From Ptychodera flava (lineage: Eukaryota > Hemichordata > Enteropneusta > Ptychoderidae), in the NCBI RefSeq assembly GCF_041260155.1, contig NC_091928.1:32798388-32862387 (forward strand): 64,000 nt of DNA, in the 5' to 3' direction. Both the position numbers and the translations under genes were made by a program. Below the pieces are notes generated by a model that worked only from the letters and a program-made list of their open reading frames with translations, searched no databases and was not told where the DNA came from. Shown here one piece after another: positions 1-9,720 of this stretch; the first letter of the stretch is position 1, and every line of letters starts with the position of its first letter.

Positions 1-121
1 ACTCGCATAGTATATTATGAATATGCGCATGCGTAGTCAGTAAGCCGCTGGCGCGACTATGAATGACGATGCGCAAAAATTCACTCGCTAACTGCAATTG
101 CTTTGCCAAATTTGGTTTCAG

Positions 122-199
122 AACGGCGTCACACAACACAGAGGGCGATCATCTCCGTGGCTACCCACGTGACCGGAACTACTGACTGCTTCCGTTCTA
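122..199 (+). CDS. gene A exon: start of TNF homology domain
   Basis: The acceptor ggtttcag precedes 122 and the donor GTGAGT follows 199. The frame encodes RRHTTQRAIISVATHVTG then TDCF, matching gene B exon 3 (IPVAIHMTG, FDCF). The entry and exit phases (1 and 1) fit the other two genes. The reading frame is open upstream to a TGA at 64, so a different start of the exon cannot be excluded. Confidence 0.65.
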
Positions 200-3100
200 G
201 TGAGTATGCAACCAACATGTACTGCGTTCTTCTTTGTGCTGGCCGTAATGTCAAGTTATTGCTCAAAGTCAGCTGAAAGTGGTTCTTGTCAACTTGATTG
301 TCCATGTATTTATGTCTATTTAACCTTATTGTCGACAGGCTTAATCTAGACTTGCTAGTTCAAGTCTATGGCATATAAAAAACAAAACAGAGCGAATTGA
401 ATGTATAAACTTCAGTAGTGATAGGCTGTTACGTAGATCGTTAGGTGAACACAGACATGTGAACCTTGCTCGGCTAGCCAAGTCTTAATCCGAATCTGTG
501 CAGAACGTTACGCGTACGGAACGCATAGCCACTCTACGTTACGTTCTCGCTACGGATGAAATCTTAACCTCTCTAATGTGGGCGTCGTACCTGGTGATCC
601 CGGTTGGCGATAAAATCGAAACCTACACCTCAACGTATTAAAGTTATACTGAAGAAATGATACTACAGTATAATCTTCGGGAAAGCGACATAGGAGCACG
701 AGCATAAAGTCTTCGACTAACAATGATCAATTTCATTAATCGCACAAAAACTCCGTAAATTTTTCGCTCGGAATCAAACTTGCAGCGCGGCATAAGGCTA
801 TAGTACGGTGGCCAAAACTACCTGTCTCCGCATTCAAAGTCTGCGTCGCAATCAAATGTTTTCTCTCACATATGTCTCTGCATTCAAAGTCTGCGTCGCA
901 ATCAAATGTTTTTCTCTCACATATGTCTCTGCATTCAAAGTCTGCGTCGCAATCAAATGTTTTTCTCTCACATATGTCTCCGCATTCAAAGTCTGCGTCG
1001 CAATCAAATGTTTTTCTCTCACATAAGCTTATGTCTCCGCATTCAAAGTCTGCGTCGCAATCAATTGTTTTTCTCTCACATATGTCTCCGCATTCAAAGT
1101 CTGCGTCGCAATCAAATGTTTTTCTCTCACATATGTCTCCGCATTCAAAGTCTGCGTCGCAAATGTTTTTCTCTCACATATGTCTCCGCATTCAAAGTCT
1201 GCGTCGCATTCAATTGTTTTTCTCTCACATATGTCTCCGCATTCAAAGTCTGCGTCGCAATCAAATGTTTTTCTCTCACATAAGCTTATGTCTCCGCATT
1301 CAAAGTCTGCGTCGCAATCAAATGTTTTTCTCTCACATATGTCTCCGCATTCAAAGTCTGCGTCGCAATCAAAGTTTTTCTCTCACATATGTCTCCGCAT
1401 TCCAAGTCTGCGTCGCATTCAATTGTTTTTCTCTCACATATGTCTCCGAGGTATGCCTCAGTGTACGTTATCCGCGAAGCATAATTTCTATCGAACAGCG
1501 CTATTGACAACGACGAACATTGTATCAAGTTATTTTCAATAGATTATCGATCGAAAATTTGTTTGGACGGGCCGGGCGCTCGTGTGTTGAGGTCACGTCA
1601 TAAACATTTCCACAATAACCCATATATTGACTTATACACTTAAATATCAACATTGAAGGTATCCGTTGGTTTCCTGTACTGAAATTAAATCGACGACAAT
1701 TTTTTTAGTTTTGGTGATACTTTTACGTACGTTTCGGCACATTTTGGCGCACCTCGGCGTAGTTTTGGCGCCATTGTGAACGGGGGGGGGGGGGACTACA
1801 CGCGAGTGAGCGAGACAACAATGTATCAATTTCGGACAAAAGGATATCGATCGATAACGTTCACTGCACGATTACAGTGGAGACTCTACGCCCGTTCGCC
1901 TCTGTTCTGTGTTATCTTGCAGTTTACTGGGATTTTCATAGTTAATATTCGCCAAAATTTGGTATAATTACAACAACCTGACTGGTATTTGGTCTGTATA
2001 ATTTAAGAGACGCTAACCGATTAAAATGGGTCAATATTAGACCCTGATTCTGCATATGCAAACGCTGTAAGATCGCCATTTTATTGAGGGCAAGAGCAAA
2101 AATTCAGCGATCGGAAAAATAAAATGCAACTAAAACAAGTTTTGTCGAGAAATTCAAAAAACTAAAACGACAGCAATTTTGTATATATATCAAGGAAACA
2201 CCGTGCCACTTTTCACTATAATTGGTTCAGAATTGAGAAATTTGAACGAGCGATAGTTTGTACGGTCTGTTCTGTACATTAAACGCAATTGTTTTCTATG
2301 GGAAATCGAGCAGAGTAGACACATCGTAAAATGAAAAATACATCTGAAAAAAACCGTTGGTTTAACTTTTTCATTTCGCTGTTATTTTTTATAATATTTG
2401 GTATGACACATATCATGAAGGGTAACTAAAACTCTATGGTTTTATTTTTTTTTAGTTCCCTCTTTTTTTATGAAATGACGAGTTGAAGATCGTTTTGCTG
2501 TTGACTGTGTTTTTACTTGATTTTGCATATGTCTCTTATCGCTTACGTATTTTTGGAATTTCCTTGTGAATTCTTCCCAAAATATTATAATTGCAAGGGC
2601 AGCATATACGGGAAATAGGACCTGTTGCTCTTTCATTAATATTTAGATGTGCAGCAAGGAAATACGGCGAAATTTTCAACATGACGCGGGAGGTGAAATT
2701 GACTCTCCGAACGCGCACTCCACGTATGTGTGGCAAAAATTCGGGACGCTATATACCGTACAAAATGGGGCGCCTTTGGGCCGTAGTGCACTACGTGGAG
2801 TGCGCGTTCCGAAACGTACGTAAAAGTATCACCAAAACTAAAAAAATTGTCGTCGATTTAATTTCAGTACAGGAAACCAACGGATACCTTCAATGTTGAT
2901 ATTTAAGTGTATAAGTCAATATATGGGTTATTGTGGAAATGTTTATGACGTGACCTCAACACACGAGCGCCCGGCCCGTCCAAACAAATTTCGATCGATA
3001 ATCTATTGAAAATAACTTGATACAATGTTCGTCGTTGTCAATAGCGCTGTTCGATAGAAATTATGCTTCGCGGAATAACGTACACTGAGGCATACCTCGG

Positions 3101-6100
3101 AGACATATGTGAGAGAAAAACAATTGAATGCGACGCAGACTTGGAATGCGGAGACATATGTGAGAGAAAAACATTTGATTGCGACGCAGACTTTGAATGC
3201 GGAGACATAAGCTTATGTGAGAGAAAAACATTTGATTGCGACGCAGACTTTGAATGCGGAGACATATGTGAGAGAAAAACAATTGAATGCGACGCAGACT
3301 TTGAATGCGGAGACATATGTGAGAGAAAAACATTTGATTGCGACGCAGACTTTGAATGCGGAGACATATGTGAGAGAAAAACATTTGATTGCGACGCAGA
3401 CTTTGAATGCGGAGACATATGTGAGAGAAAAACAATTGATTGCGACGCAGACTTTGAATGCGGAGACATAAGCTTATGTGAGAGAAAAACATTTGATTGC
3501 GACGCAGACTTTGAATGCGGAGACATATGTGAGAGAAAAACAATTGATTGCGACGCAGACTTTGAATGCGGAGACATATGTGAGAGAAAAACATTTGATT
3601 GCGACGCAGACTTTGAATGCAGAGACATATGTGAGAGAAAAACATTTGATTGCGACGCAGACTTTGAATGCGGAGAACAGGTAGTTTTGGGCCACCGTAC
3701 TATAGCGAAGACATAAGCTGTCGAGCTGTGTGCAGCGCTGTGGAATCCCATGTACTTCGAAAGTTGACTCAGACAACACTCAAAACAGAGTTTCCGTCAA
3801 GTAACAAAATTAGGATGTATCCACGGGCGAGATATGTGTCACTGCAAACATCAAAGTCCGTAAGACGAAAACATTGAGGACCGAGATCGGGATTGACGAG
3901 TTGACACCGGCAGAGACCGGTGACGGCAGCGTTGTGGGCACAAACATGCAATGACTGTGTCATCGAACGGAATCTTTCGCGCTCGCAAGGTCGTAAACTT
4001 GAGTGATATTTTTGAAAGCCACGGCATCTCTGAGAATGAGAATTACACTAACTGTTTCGATCGTGTCGTTGCATTTACTTCATAAATCTATTTTGTAAAT
4101 ATTCTAAGTAACTCTTATTACTATGGCTATCCGTCGCTAACACGGTAAAAGCTATGTCTGCAGATGGCCAACTTCCCTTGTCATAGGTACAGCGTGAGAC
4201 AATGATTGACACGTTCACGTGACCAAATCCAAATGTCTGGTGGAGATACCATTTGATGTAGCAAATTTCAGCTTGATGGGACTTATGAATGAAAGTATCT
4301 CCTGGGTGACGGGTCGCTTTACTCTTTAAATGAAAGTAATCCGCGTAAGTAAAACACAAATCGCGACGAATTCATGCAGTTTGTTACGATAATTTTGATC
4401 TATCTACGTCAAAAGAAAAATAAGAAGACTGTTCATGTGATAAATATATAATCCCATGGTATTTGTTTCTGTTTGACGTCATCGTATACTCGTACTTTTC
4501 GCGGAGCCGCACAACTTTTCGCCTTCGGCTCGAAGTTGTACGGCTCCGCGAAAAACACTCGTATACGATGACGTCAAACAGAGAAAAGTACCATGAGATT
4601 ATATAGACCACGGCAATGAGTGAAAAGTTATATTTGGTTTCGATCACTTGTGGCTCTGGTTATCTGTGGTGACATTTATCCATTGGCTCATCAACTAGAA
4701 AGATTAAGTCGTGTATGGTCTCTCCCCGCCAAATCCACCCAAGTTGGTGTTGACGGAGACTAATACAGACTCAATCTTGCAGTCCTCTCATCGACCTAGT
4801 TTATAAATGCCAATGGCACAAACCCCTTGATCTGCTCGTCTAGAATGTTAGAGCATTGTCTTGACAAGATTTGTCAATTTATCTTTCATCACAAAATGCC
4901 ATCGAAATGCGATCAAGTAATGTGCTTTAAACTGATAATTGTCTAACAGATCTTTTTCTAAGATGTCACTATTTTTTCAGATCAACCGATCGGCGCAATG
5001 TTCAAAGTTGGCCAGTGGACCAATGCAAGAGGAGTCGCCTTCAGTGAAAACGTCGCTAGCGATGGATATCACATGATAGTTCCAAAGTCTGGGATCTATT
5101 ACGTCTATTCAAAGGTGGGTAAAATGCCATCTTTTACAGAATAATCAGGGCCCATAGTTAGCTGTAGCAACTTTTCCAAGGGATTTCTTACACAAACAGA
5201 CTACCATCGCAGGTAAATGCATCGTTGGATTATTCAGTTATCTCCAACCTTATAGTAACCCTTCTCTCTCTTTAGCGCTGCTCCGATAGAACTTGAATAT
5301 TATGGTTTGGATGTGTTGAGTTTAGAGGAATTCTTTTGTTTCATCCTTCTTCGTTTAAACGTCCATTTACCGAGTGCAGATTTTGGTGAAAATGGTGCAT
5401 AGAGTGAACAAGAACTTGTTGAATTTTTGTCTTGTTTACCGTACAGGCTGTCTTTGAAGACCACAGATGGGAAAGTGGCTCAAATTTTAACGAATATCTC
5501 CACTACACTGTGTTAAGTATGTCAAGTTCCCATAATGCTGTGCAATATTTCTGAGCACATCACCCGTTTGTTCAGCTTAAGTATAGGATAAAGCCCGAGT
5601 ACGAGGGCTCTTCTGGTATATAAAGTCCAACCCAACGATAAAATGTCGAGGCCGCAGGCCGAGACATTTTATCGTAGGGTTGGACTTTATATACCAGAAG
5701 AGCCCGAGTACGAGGGTTTTATCCGACTTAAAAACTATCGCCCCTAACTGATATATTTTCGTTTTCAATGTGTTTACGTCAACCGTCCCCTTTGTCAATG
5801 TAACATATTTAGGATATGAATTAAAACTTTTATTTGTGAAATAGCCTTCCAATGTAATGGAACATCCTATAAATGCCCTAGGGCACATTATATAAATGCC
5901 CTAGGGCACAGCAGATTTTGTGTTGCAGCTGGTTTCCGCTGTGTTACCAAATTTGAATATTAAAACGTACCAGATGTCTACAGAATATGACATGTTCACT
6001 TTTGATTGGACAGTACTTTACTACGGCGCTGTCATTCGTTTCTGGAATTTGGTGACCAAGGCTTTATGAGTAATTAAAAACTATCTACTGTTGATTGACC

Positions 6101-7205
6101 AATCAGAGTGCTCAATTCAGGGTGTTTTATTTACTCATAAAGCCTTGGTCACCAAATTCCAGAAACGAATGACAGCGCCGTAGTAAAGTACTGTCCAATC
6201 AAAAGTGAACATGTCATATTCTGTAGACATCTGGTACGTTTTAATATTCAAATTTGGTAATACAGCGGAAACCAGCTGCAACACAAAATCTGCTGTGCCC
6301 TAGGGCATTTATATAATGTGCCCTAGGGCATTTATAGGATGTTCCATTACATTGGAAGGCTATTTCACAAATAAAAGTTTTAATTCATATCCTAAACATG
6401 TTACACTGACAAAGGGGACGGTTGACGTAAACACATTGAAAACGAAAATATATCAGTTAGGGGCGATAGTTTTTAAGTCGGATAAAACCCTCCTACTCGG
6501 GCTCTTCTGGTATATAAAGTCCAACCCTCCGATAAAATGTCTCGGCCTGCGGCCTCGACATTTTATCGCTGGGTTGGACTTTATATACCAGAAGAGCCCT
6601 CGTACTCGGGCTTTATCCTATACAATAAAACACCCTGAATTGAGCACTCTGATCAGTCAATCAACAGTAGACATAGTTTTTAAAAATATATTATGCACAT
6701 TGCACAACCAAGAACTGTCATAGCAGTTTTGTTAAGATATTAATTCCTTCGTAAACAGAAAGCAGGAATTACGATATTTGAATGAATTGTTTATTTAATC
6801 AGATAAAGGTACAATTACAAGAAAAATATTACAGTGAAAGTATGACTTTATCTGGTTGAGACCATAGAAATAGTCCATAATAGATTACCCTATTTGAAAT
6901 GTATTTGAAAATGAAAAGAAAAACTCCGCTCCAAAAGTTCCGAAATATTTGACGACCCATTTTTTTCATCACTTTCAGTCAGCACTGCCTATTCAAACAA
7001 AAATATTGACTTAATGAGAAGTGATCATATCGGAGAGGGTGCGGGGACTCGCGTCAGCAGTTTCCATTCCGGACTGTTCGAACTGAGAGAGGGAGACAAG
7101 ATCTACATGAAGGTGTATCTACCGAGCGGTGATTTTCAGATAGACTGCCGACAGAAGTCAACGTACATGGGAATGTATCTTGTCAGTGATCAAATGTCCT
7201 TTTGA
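122..7205 (+). CDS. TNF-superfamily ligand gene A (5'-partial, 4 exons in window)
   Basis: C-terminal part of a type II membrane cytokine of the TNF superfamily, which would act as a trimer on TNF-receptor-family receptors. Exons read from splice signals are 122-199, 4981-5114, 5447-5516 and 6979-7205, with phases 1, 0, 1; together they give an open 170-codon tail ending in TGA. The TNF homology domain starts around SVATHVTG, continues through MFKVGQW and GIYYVYSK, and ends with FHSGLFELREGDKIYMKVYL and STYMGMYLV. Exon sizes 134, 70 and 227 are identical to those of gene B. The membrane anchor and stalk exons are not in the window and should lie upstream. The first visible exon is shorter than in B and C (78 versus 126 and 150 nt) and has lost most of the LxQVERLVES stalk segment, so this copy may be altered or failing. 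Transposable elements fill introns 1 and 3 of the visible part. Confidence 0.85.
200..796. other. intron sequence without recognised features
   Basis: First part of the gene A intron. I see no coding segment, RNA gene or clear repeat before the foldback element begins near 797. Confidence 0.6.
826..1452 (+). repeat. left 51-bp tandem array (about 12 units)
   Basis: Units differ by a few substitutions (tctctgcattc versus tctccgcattc, atcaattg versus atcaaatg). One unit near 1160 is missing a few bases, and two units carry the AAGCTT insertion near 1026 and 1285. Confidence 0.9.
2700..2812. repeat. short hairpin at the inner edge of the foldback element
   Basis: CGAACGCGCACTCCACGTA near 2707 is complementary to the segment near 2790-2810. 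It forms a nested hairpin next to the start of the right arm. Confidence 0.6.
3092..3676 (-). repeat. right 51-bp tandem array (about 11 units)
   Basis: Inverted copy of the left array. AAGCTT-bearing units sit near 3209 and 3470. The order of variant units partly mirrors the left arm, suggesting one arm was copied from the other. Confidence 0.9.
3708..4980. other. gene A intron, right part
   Basis: Non-coding except for a hairpin element at about 4446-4606. No other recognisable feature. Confidence 0.5.
4446..4606. repeat. hairpin MITE (about 160 bp)
   Basis: Near-perfect palindrome with arms including TTTGACGTCATCGTATAC and CGCGGAGCCG. It is probably a miniature foldback transposon. It contains two TGACGTCA sites (CRE-like), one in each arm, simply because the arms mirror each other. 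Confidence 0.75.
4981..5114 (+). CDS. gene A exon: TNF domain, GxxxVYS strands
   Basis: A polypyrimidine tract and AG precede 4981, and the donor GTGGGT follows 5114. The exon encodes NQPIGAMFKVGQW through GIYYVYSK, the GxYxVYSQ strand that marks TNF ligands. It is 134 nt, entering in phase 1 and leaving in phase 0, the same as in gene B. Confidence 0.92.
5447..5516 (+). CDS. gene A exon: TNF domain, NEYLHYTVL
   Basis: Acceptor tacag before 5447 and donor GTATGT after 5516. The 70-nt exon encodes AVFEDHRWESG then NEYLHYTVL. It is the same length and ending as the gene B exon at 35919-35988. Confidence 0.9.
5584..6690. mobile_element. interlocked inverted-repeat element
   Basis: Arms 5584-6074 and about 6131-6620 are inverted copies of each other. 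The spacer between them (about 6075-6130, with TTGATTGACCAATCAGAGTG) is itself repeated in inverted form just outside the right arm (about 6624-6685). The outer end of each arm is a further hairpin of about 140 bp (5584-5725 and 6478-6620, with TCTTCTGGTATATAAAGTCC). The order is therefore A, s, inverted A, inverted s. No transposase is visible. Confidence 0.8.
6979..7205 (+). CDS. gene A terminal exon: TNF domain C-terminus
   Basis: Acceptor tttcag before 6979; stop TGA at 7203-7205. The exon encodes ISTAYSNKNIDLMRS, then FHSGLFELREGDKIYMKVYL and STYMGMYLVSD. A candidate AATAAA lies about 300 bp downstream at 7505. Confidence 0.93.
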
Positions 7206-7504
7206 AAAGACGGAGACATCGTTTTGTAGTATCATTTCAATTACTTTACTCAAGTATCATATCAGCTGATTTTAGACTTACAACCTTTGTCGAAGGGACT
7301 GCTGATTTTGCCAGTATCTCTAACTACACAGCTTTTAGCACAGAAATTCGGAAATGTCCAATACAGTTGTTAGAACTCATTCGTTTTGTACATTCTTTTC
7401 TTGCTTTACCTGCATTGACGTAGTATGCACCTCGAAAGTGAAAGACTTAAACTTGTGCTTAAACTTTCTCTAATGAAACTCAACCATTCTCCTACAAACT
7501 CAAG

Positions 7505-7510
7505 AATAAA
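7505..7510 (+). other. candidate polyadenylation signal of gene A
   Basis: AATAAA 300 bp after the stop codon of gene A, in the expected strand. Confidence 0.4.
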
Positions 7511-7554
7511 AACCGGGGGTCACCGTGCGAATTGAATGTGGTACCAGAGAAACA

Positions 7555-7762
7555 AAGAACCCAAGATTTACCGATATTTAAAATTCAAAATGGCCGCCCA
7601 TCTCTGCGTTAACTCTATGGAGAAAAATAAAATTTCCGATTTTGGAAAAAAACTAAGCCGGTGAAGGTTTTCCTACACCAAGAGCTTTAAAATGAACCAC
7701 CGCAAGTGGTTTAGCAGAGGAGAATTGTAAAAATCCGAATATATGTCTCCGAGGCGCGATCT
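7555..7762 (+). repeat. dispersed repeat family, copy 1
   Basis: About 200 bp with signature words ATTCAAAATGGCC, AACTCTATGG, AAGCCGGTGAA, AGAGCTTTAAAAT and CCGAGGCGC. Diverged copies occur at about 26440-26680, 42835-43016 (inverted) and 50325-50520. Probably an old MITE or SINE-like repeat. Confidence 0.7.
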
Positions 7763-9049
7763 ACATAAATGAAGTGAAGAGGGAGCTCACTTCACAAGTA
7801 TGTCGCTTGATATTGGCCCATGGAGACTACTCCCCGGTAAGATCGACACACATGGAGACTGGAGTGTATTGATACCCCACGGTCTTACATACGATAACCT
7901 GCATGGTTAAGATATTCAAGGGAACCAGCCTTGCAGTTTGATATTGCAATCTCGCGAGATCTCGAGGACAATAGTATCTTCAATTGTTACAGGCATCAAG
8001 TGGTGAAAATTGTGACGTGAAAATTGTTATTTCGACACATTGTACACCAGTAATCGATGACAGTTTGTGAAGGAACAATGATGAGAAATGAAACAAGTCG
8101 TTTCATGAAGGAAGTGAGTATAACTAAAGAATTACATTGAAAAGTTTCGCTTTCCAATGTTTTTCCATGATACTGATTCTATATCTGTATTAGTGACTAA
8201 GAACTCACACTCAAAGGACCTGGGATCAGATTTCTCACACGAGTTGGCGATATTTTGTCTCACATGAGTCCGTGTCGTCGTGCCGGCCATTGGATGATAT
8301 TTTGCGCATGGACGAAAAGGTTGTTTATTATCCAATCAGAGCTCGTGTAAATATACTGCAGAGTTAGGAGGATTTCTGAGAGATCGATTTTTCCCACACC
8401 TCCCAGTTGCCAAGAATGAGAGAAAACACTGTTGCAAATCATTCATATCATGTTTATAAGAAACGCGTGCCTATCAAACGTGGTTGGGTTCAGATTCTTG
8501 TAGACATACTTAAAATATTTTCATTCTGGTACTCATAACGTTTACGAAGATTCAGTGCAAGTCATTAACAAAAACATCATCAGCTCAAGTATCTTCTACC
8601 ACAACGGATGAAACCACCGTCATATCATCATCACCATTGTCGTCGTTGGTGTCTCGTCTTAACTTTTTAACTGTCCATCCGCGCGCTTCTCCTTTTGCCA
8701 CTTTTCTCTCCTCTTCTCTTGTTGGTCCTTTCATCCCTCTATAAATTAGCTTGTTTTCAGTGTGATATATAGTTTCGGTTACCCAGCCTGCTCTACTGAG
8801 GGGCTCTCTTCCGGCGTAGAAGTGGCCGGAAGGGAGCCCCGCAGAGCAGTCTGGGTAACCGAGACTACTTGATATGGCGACTGTGTCTGCGGTTCTCTGA
8901 CTTGCATCAACAACGACAACTGACCGGTAATTTGAATATTCACATCTCACAAGGGGAAACAATATATCATTAGTGTCATTCGATAGAAATGGCTAATTCG
9001 TGGAAATTAGTATTCTTTCAAATCCTTTATCTTTAATCGGGAAAAATTC
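7763..9049. other. intergenic, no gene seen
   Basis: The only structured feature is the hairpin at 8769-8867. Short open frames here cover that hairpin or are random. Confidence 0.5.
8769..8867. repeat. hairpin MITE with GGTTACCCAG arms
   Basis: Near-perfect inverted repeat whose arms read GGTTACCCAGCCTGCTC and its complement, with a loop of about 9 nt around 8817. Probably a miniature foldback element. Confidence 0.75.
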
Positions 9050-9314
9050 TGTAAGTGATTTGAAATGAAACAGGATATGCCATGAAGGAAGTAAAACCCA
9101 TGATAACATCATGATTAAAGTTTTGCTCTTCGTCGTTTTTTATGTTACCGATTAAGAATGCCTACTTATACCTATCTAGCGTCATTTTGGTCTACAGTGT
9201 CCAGGGAAATACCTTAATTTTACAAGGATACGTTTGCAAGATTCAGGACAATATAGCAATGACATCATCAGTACCAATATTTTCCATTACCGTCGTGACC
9301 GCCAAGCAACCATT

Positions 9315-9316
9315 AC

Positions 9317-9355
<39 letters not shown>
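9315..9355. repeat. (ATC)n microsatellite
   Basis: Perfect trinucleotide run. It makes poly-Ser or poly-Ile open frames that are not genes. Confidence 0.9.
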
Positions 9356-9356
<1 letters not shown>

Positions 9357-9630
9357 TTCGTCTCTTCTTCCTTTGCCCTTTACTGTTCATCTATTTCTCT
9401 TTTGGGCACCGTTCTTTTCTTCTCCTGCCTTTCTCTGTTGTTTGTGTGTGTGTGGTTTTGTTGGAGGATCTGTCAGACTCTTTAAACTTTGAAAACTACA
9501 ATTCTTTAATTCTCCATCATAGTTTGAAGATACGGACAAACAGTTGGACGAGTATCGAAGCATTTTGAGTGATTCAGTACTAGGTAGTGTGAACAAAGTA
9601 GACACCAATATATATTCCACCTCTATCTCT

Positions 9631-9642
9631 GCATCGTCATCA

Positions 9643-9673
<31 letters not shown>

Positions 9674-9720
9674 CATTATCGTCGTCATATATCATCGACG
9701 TCATCGTCATCATCAGCAGC
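9631..9720. repeat. imperfect (TCA/TCG)n microsatellite
   Basis: Mixed TCA and TCG units, giving poly-Ser on the plus strand and poly-Asp on the minus strand. Confidence 0.85.

Larger units (their letters stand above)
797..3707. mobile_element. foldback element with 51-bp tandem repeats in inverted arms
   Basis: Two long inverted arms (about 797-1737 and 2811-3707) flank a unique centre. The tips, GCTATAGTACGGTGG and its complement, bound the element. Each arm holds a tandem array of a 51-bp unit (core CATTCAAAGTCTGCGTCGCA), 12 copies on the left and 11 on the right, followed by a shared inner segment of about 200 bp. Two units in each array are 57 bp long because they carry an extra AAGCTT. 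Tandem repeats inside long terminal inverted repeats define foldback elements such as Drosophila FB and sea urchin TU. No transposase is visible, so it is non-autonomous. I could not fix a target-site duplication. Confidence 0.85.

Noticed and set aside
808..1542. Overlapping open frames of 72-211 codons with repeated peptides
   Set aside because: They are readings of the 51-bp tandem repeat, whose length is a multiple of three. There is no gene context.
797..3707. CRISPR-like direct repeats
   Set aside because: The units are contiguous without unique spacers, and the setting is an animal genome.
3038..3779. Open frames of up to 237 codons on both strands
   Set aside because: Same cause: the inverted repeat array of the foldback element.
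5577..6723. Frames of 103 and 135 codons starting MCPRAFIGCSITLEGYF
   Set aside because: They occur on both inverted arms of the 5584-6690 element and follow its hairpin; no known domain.
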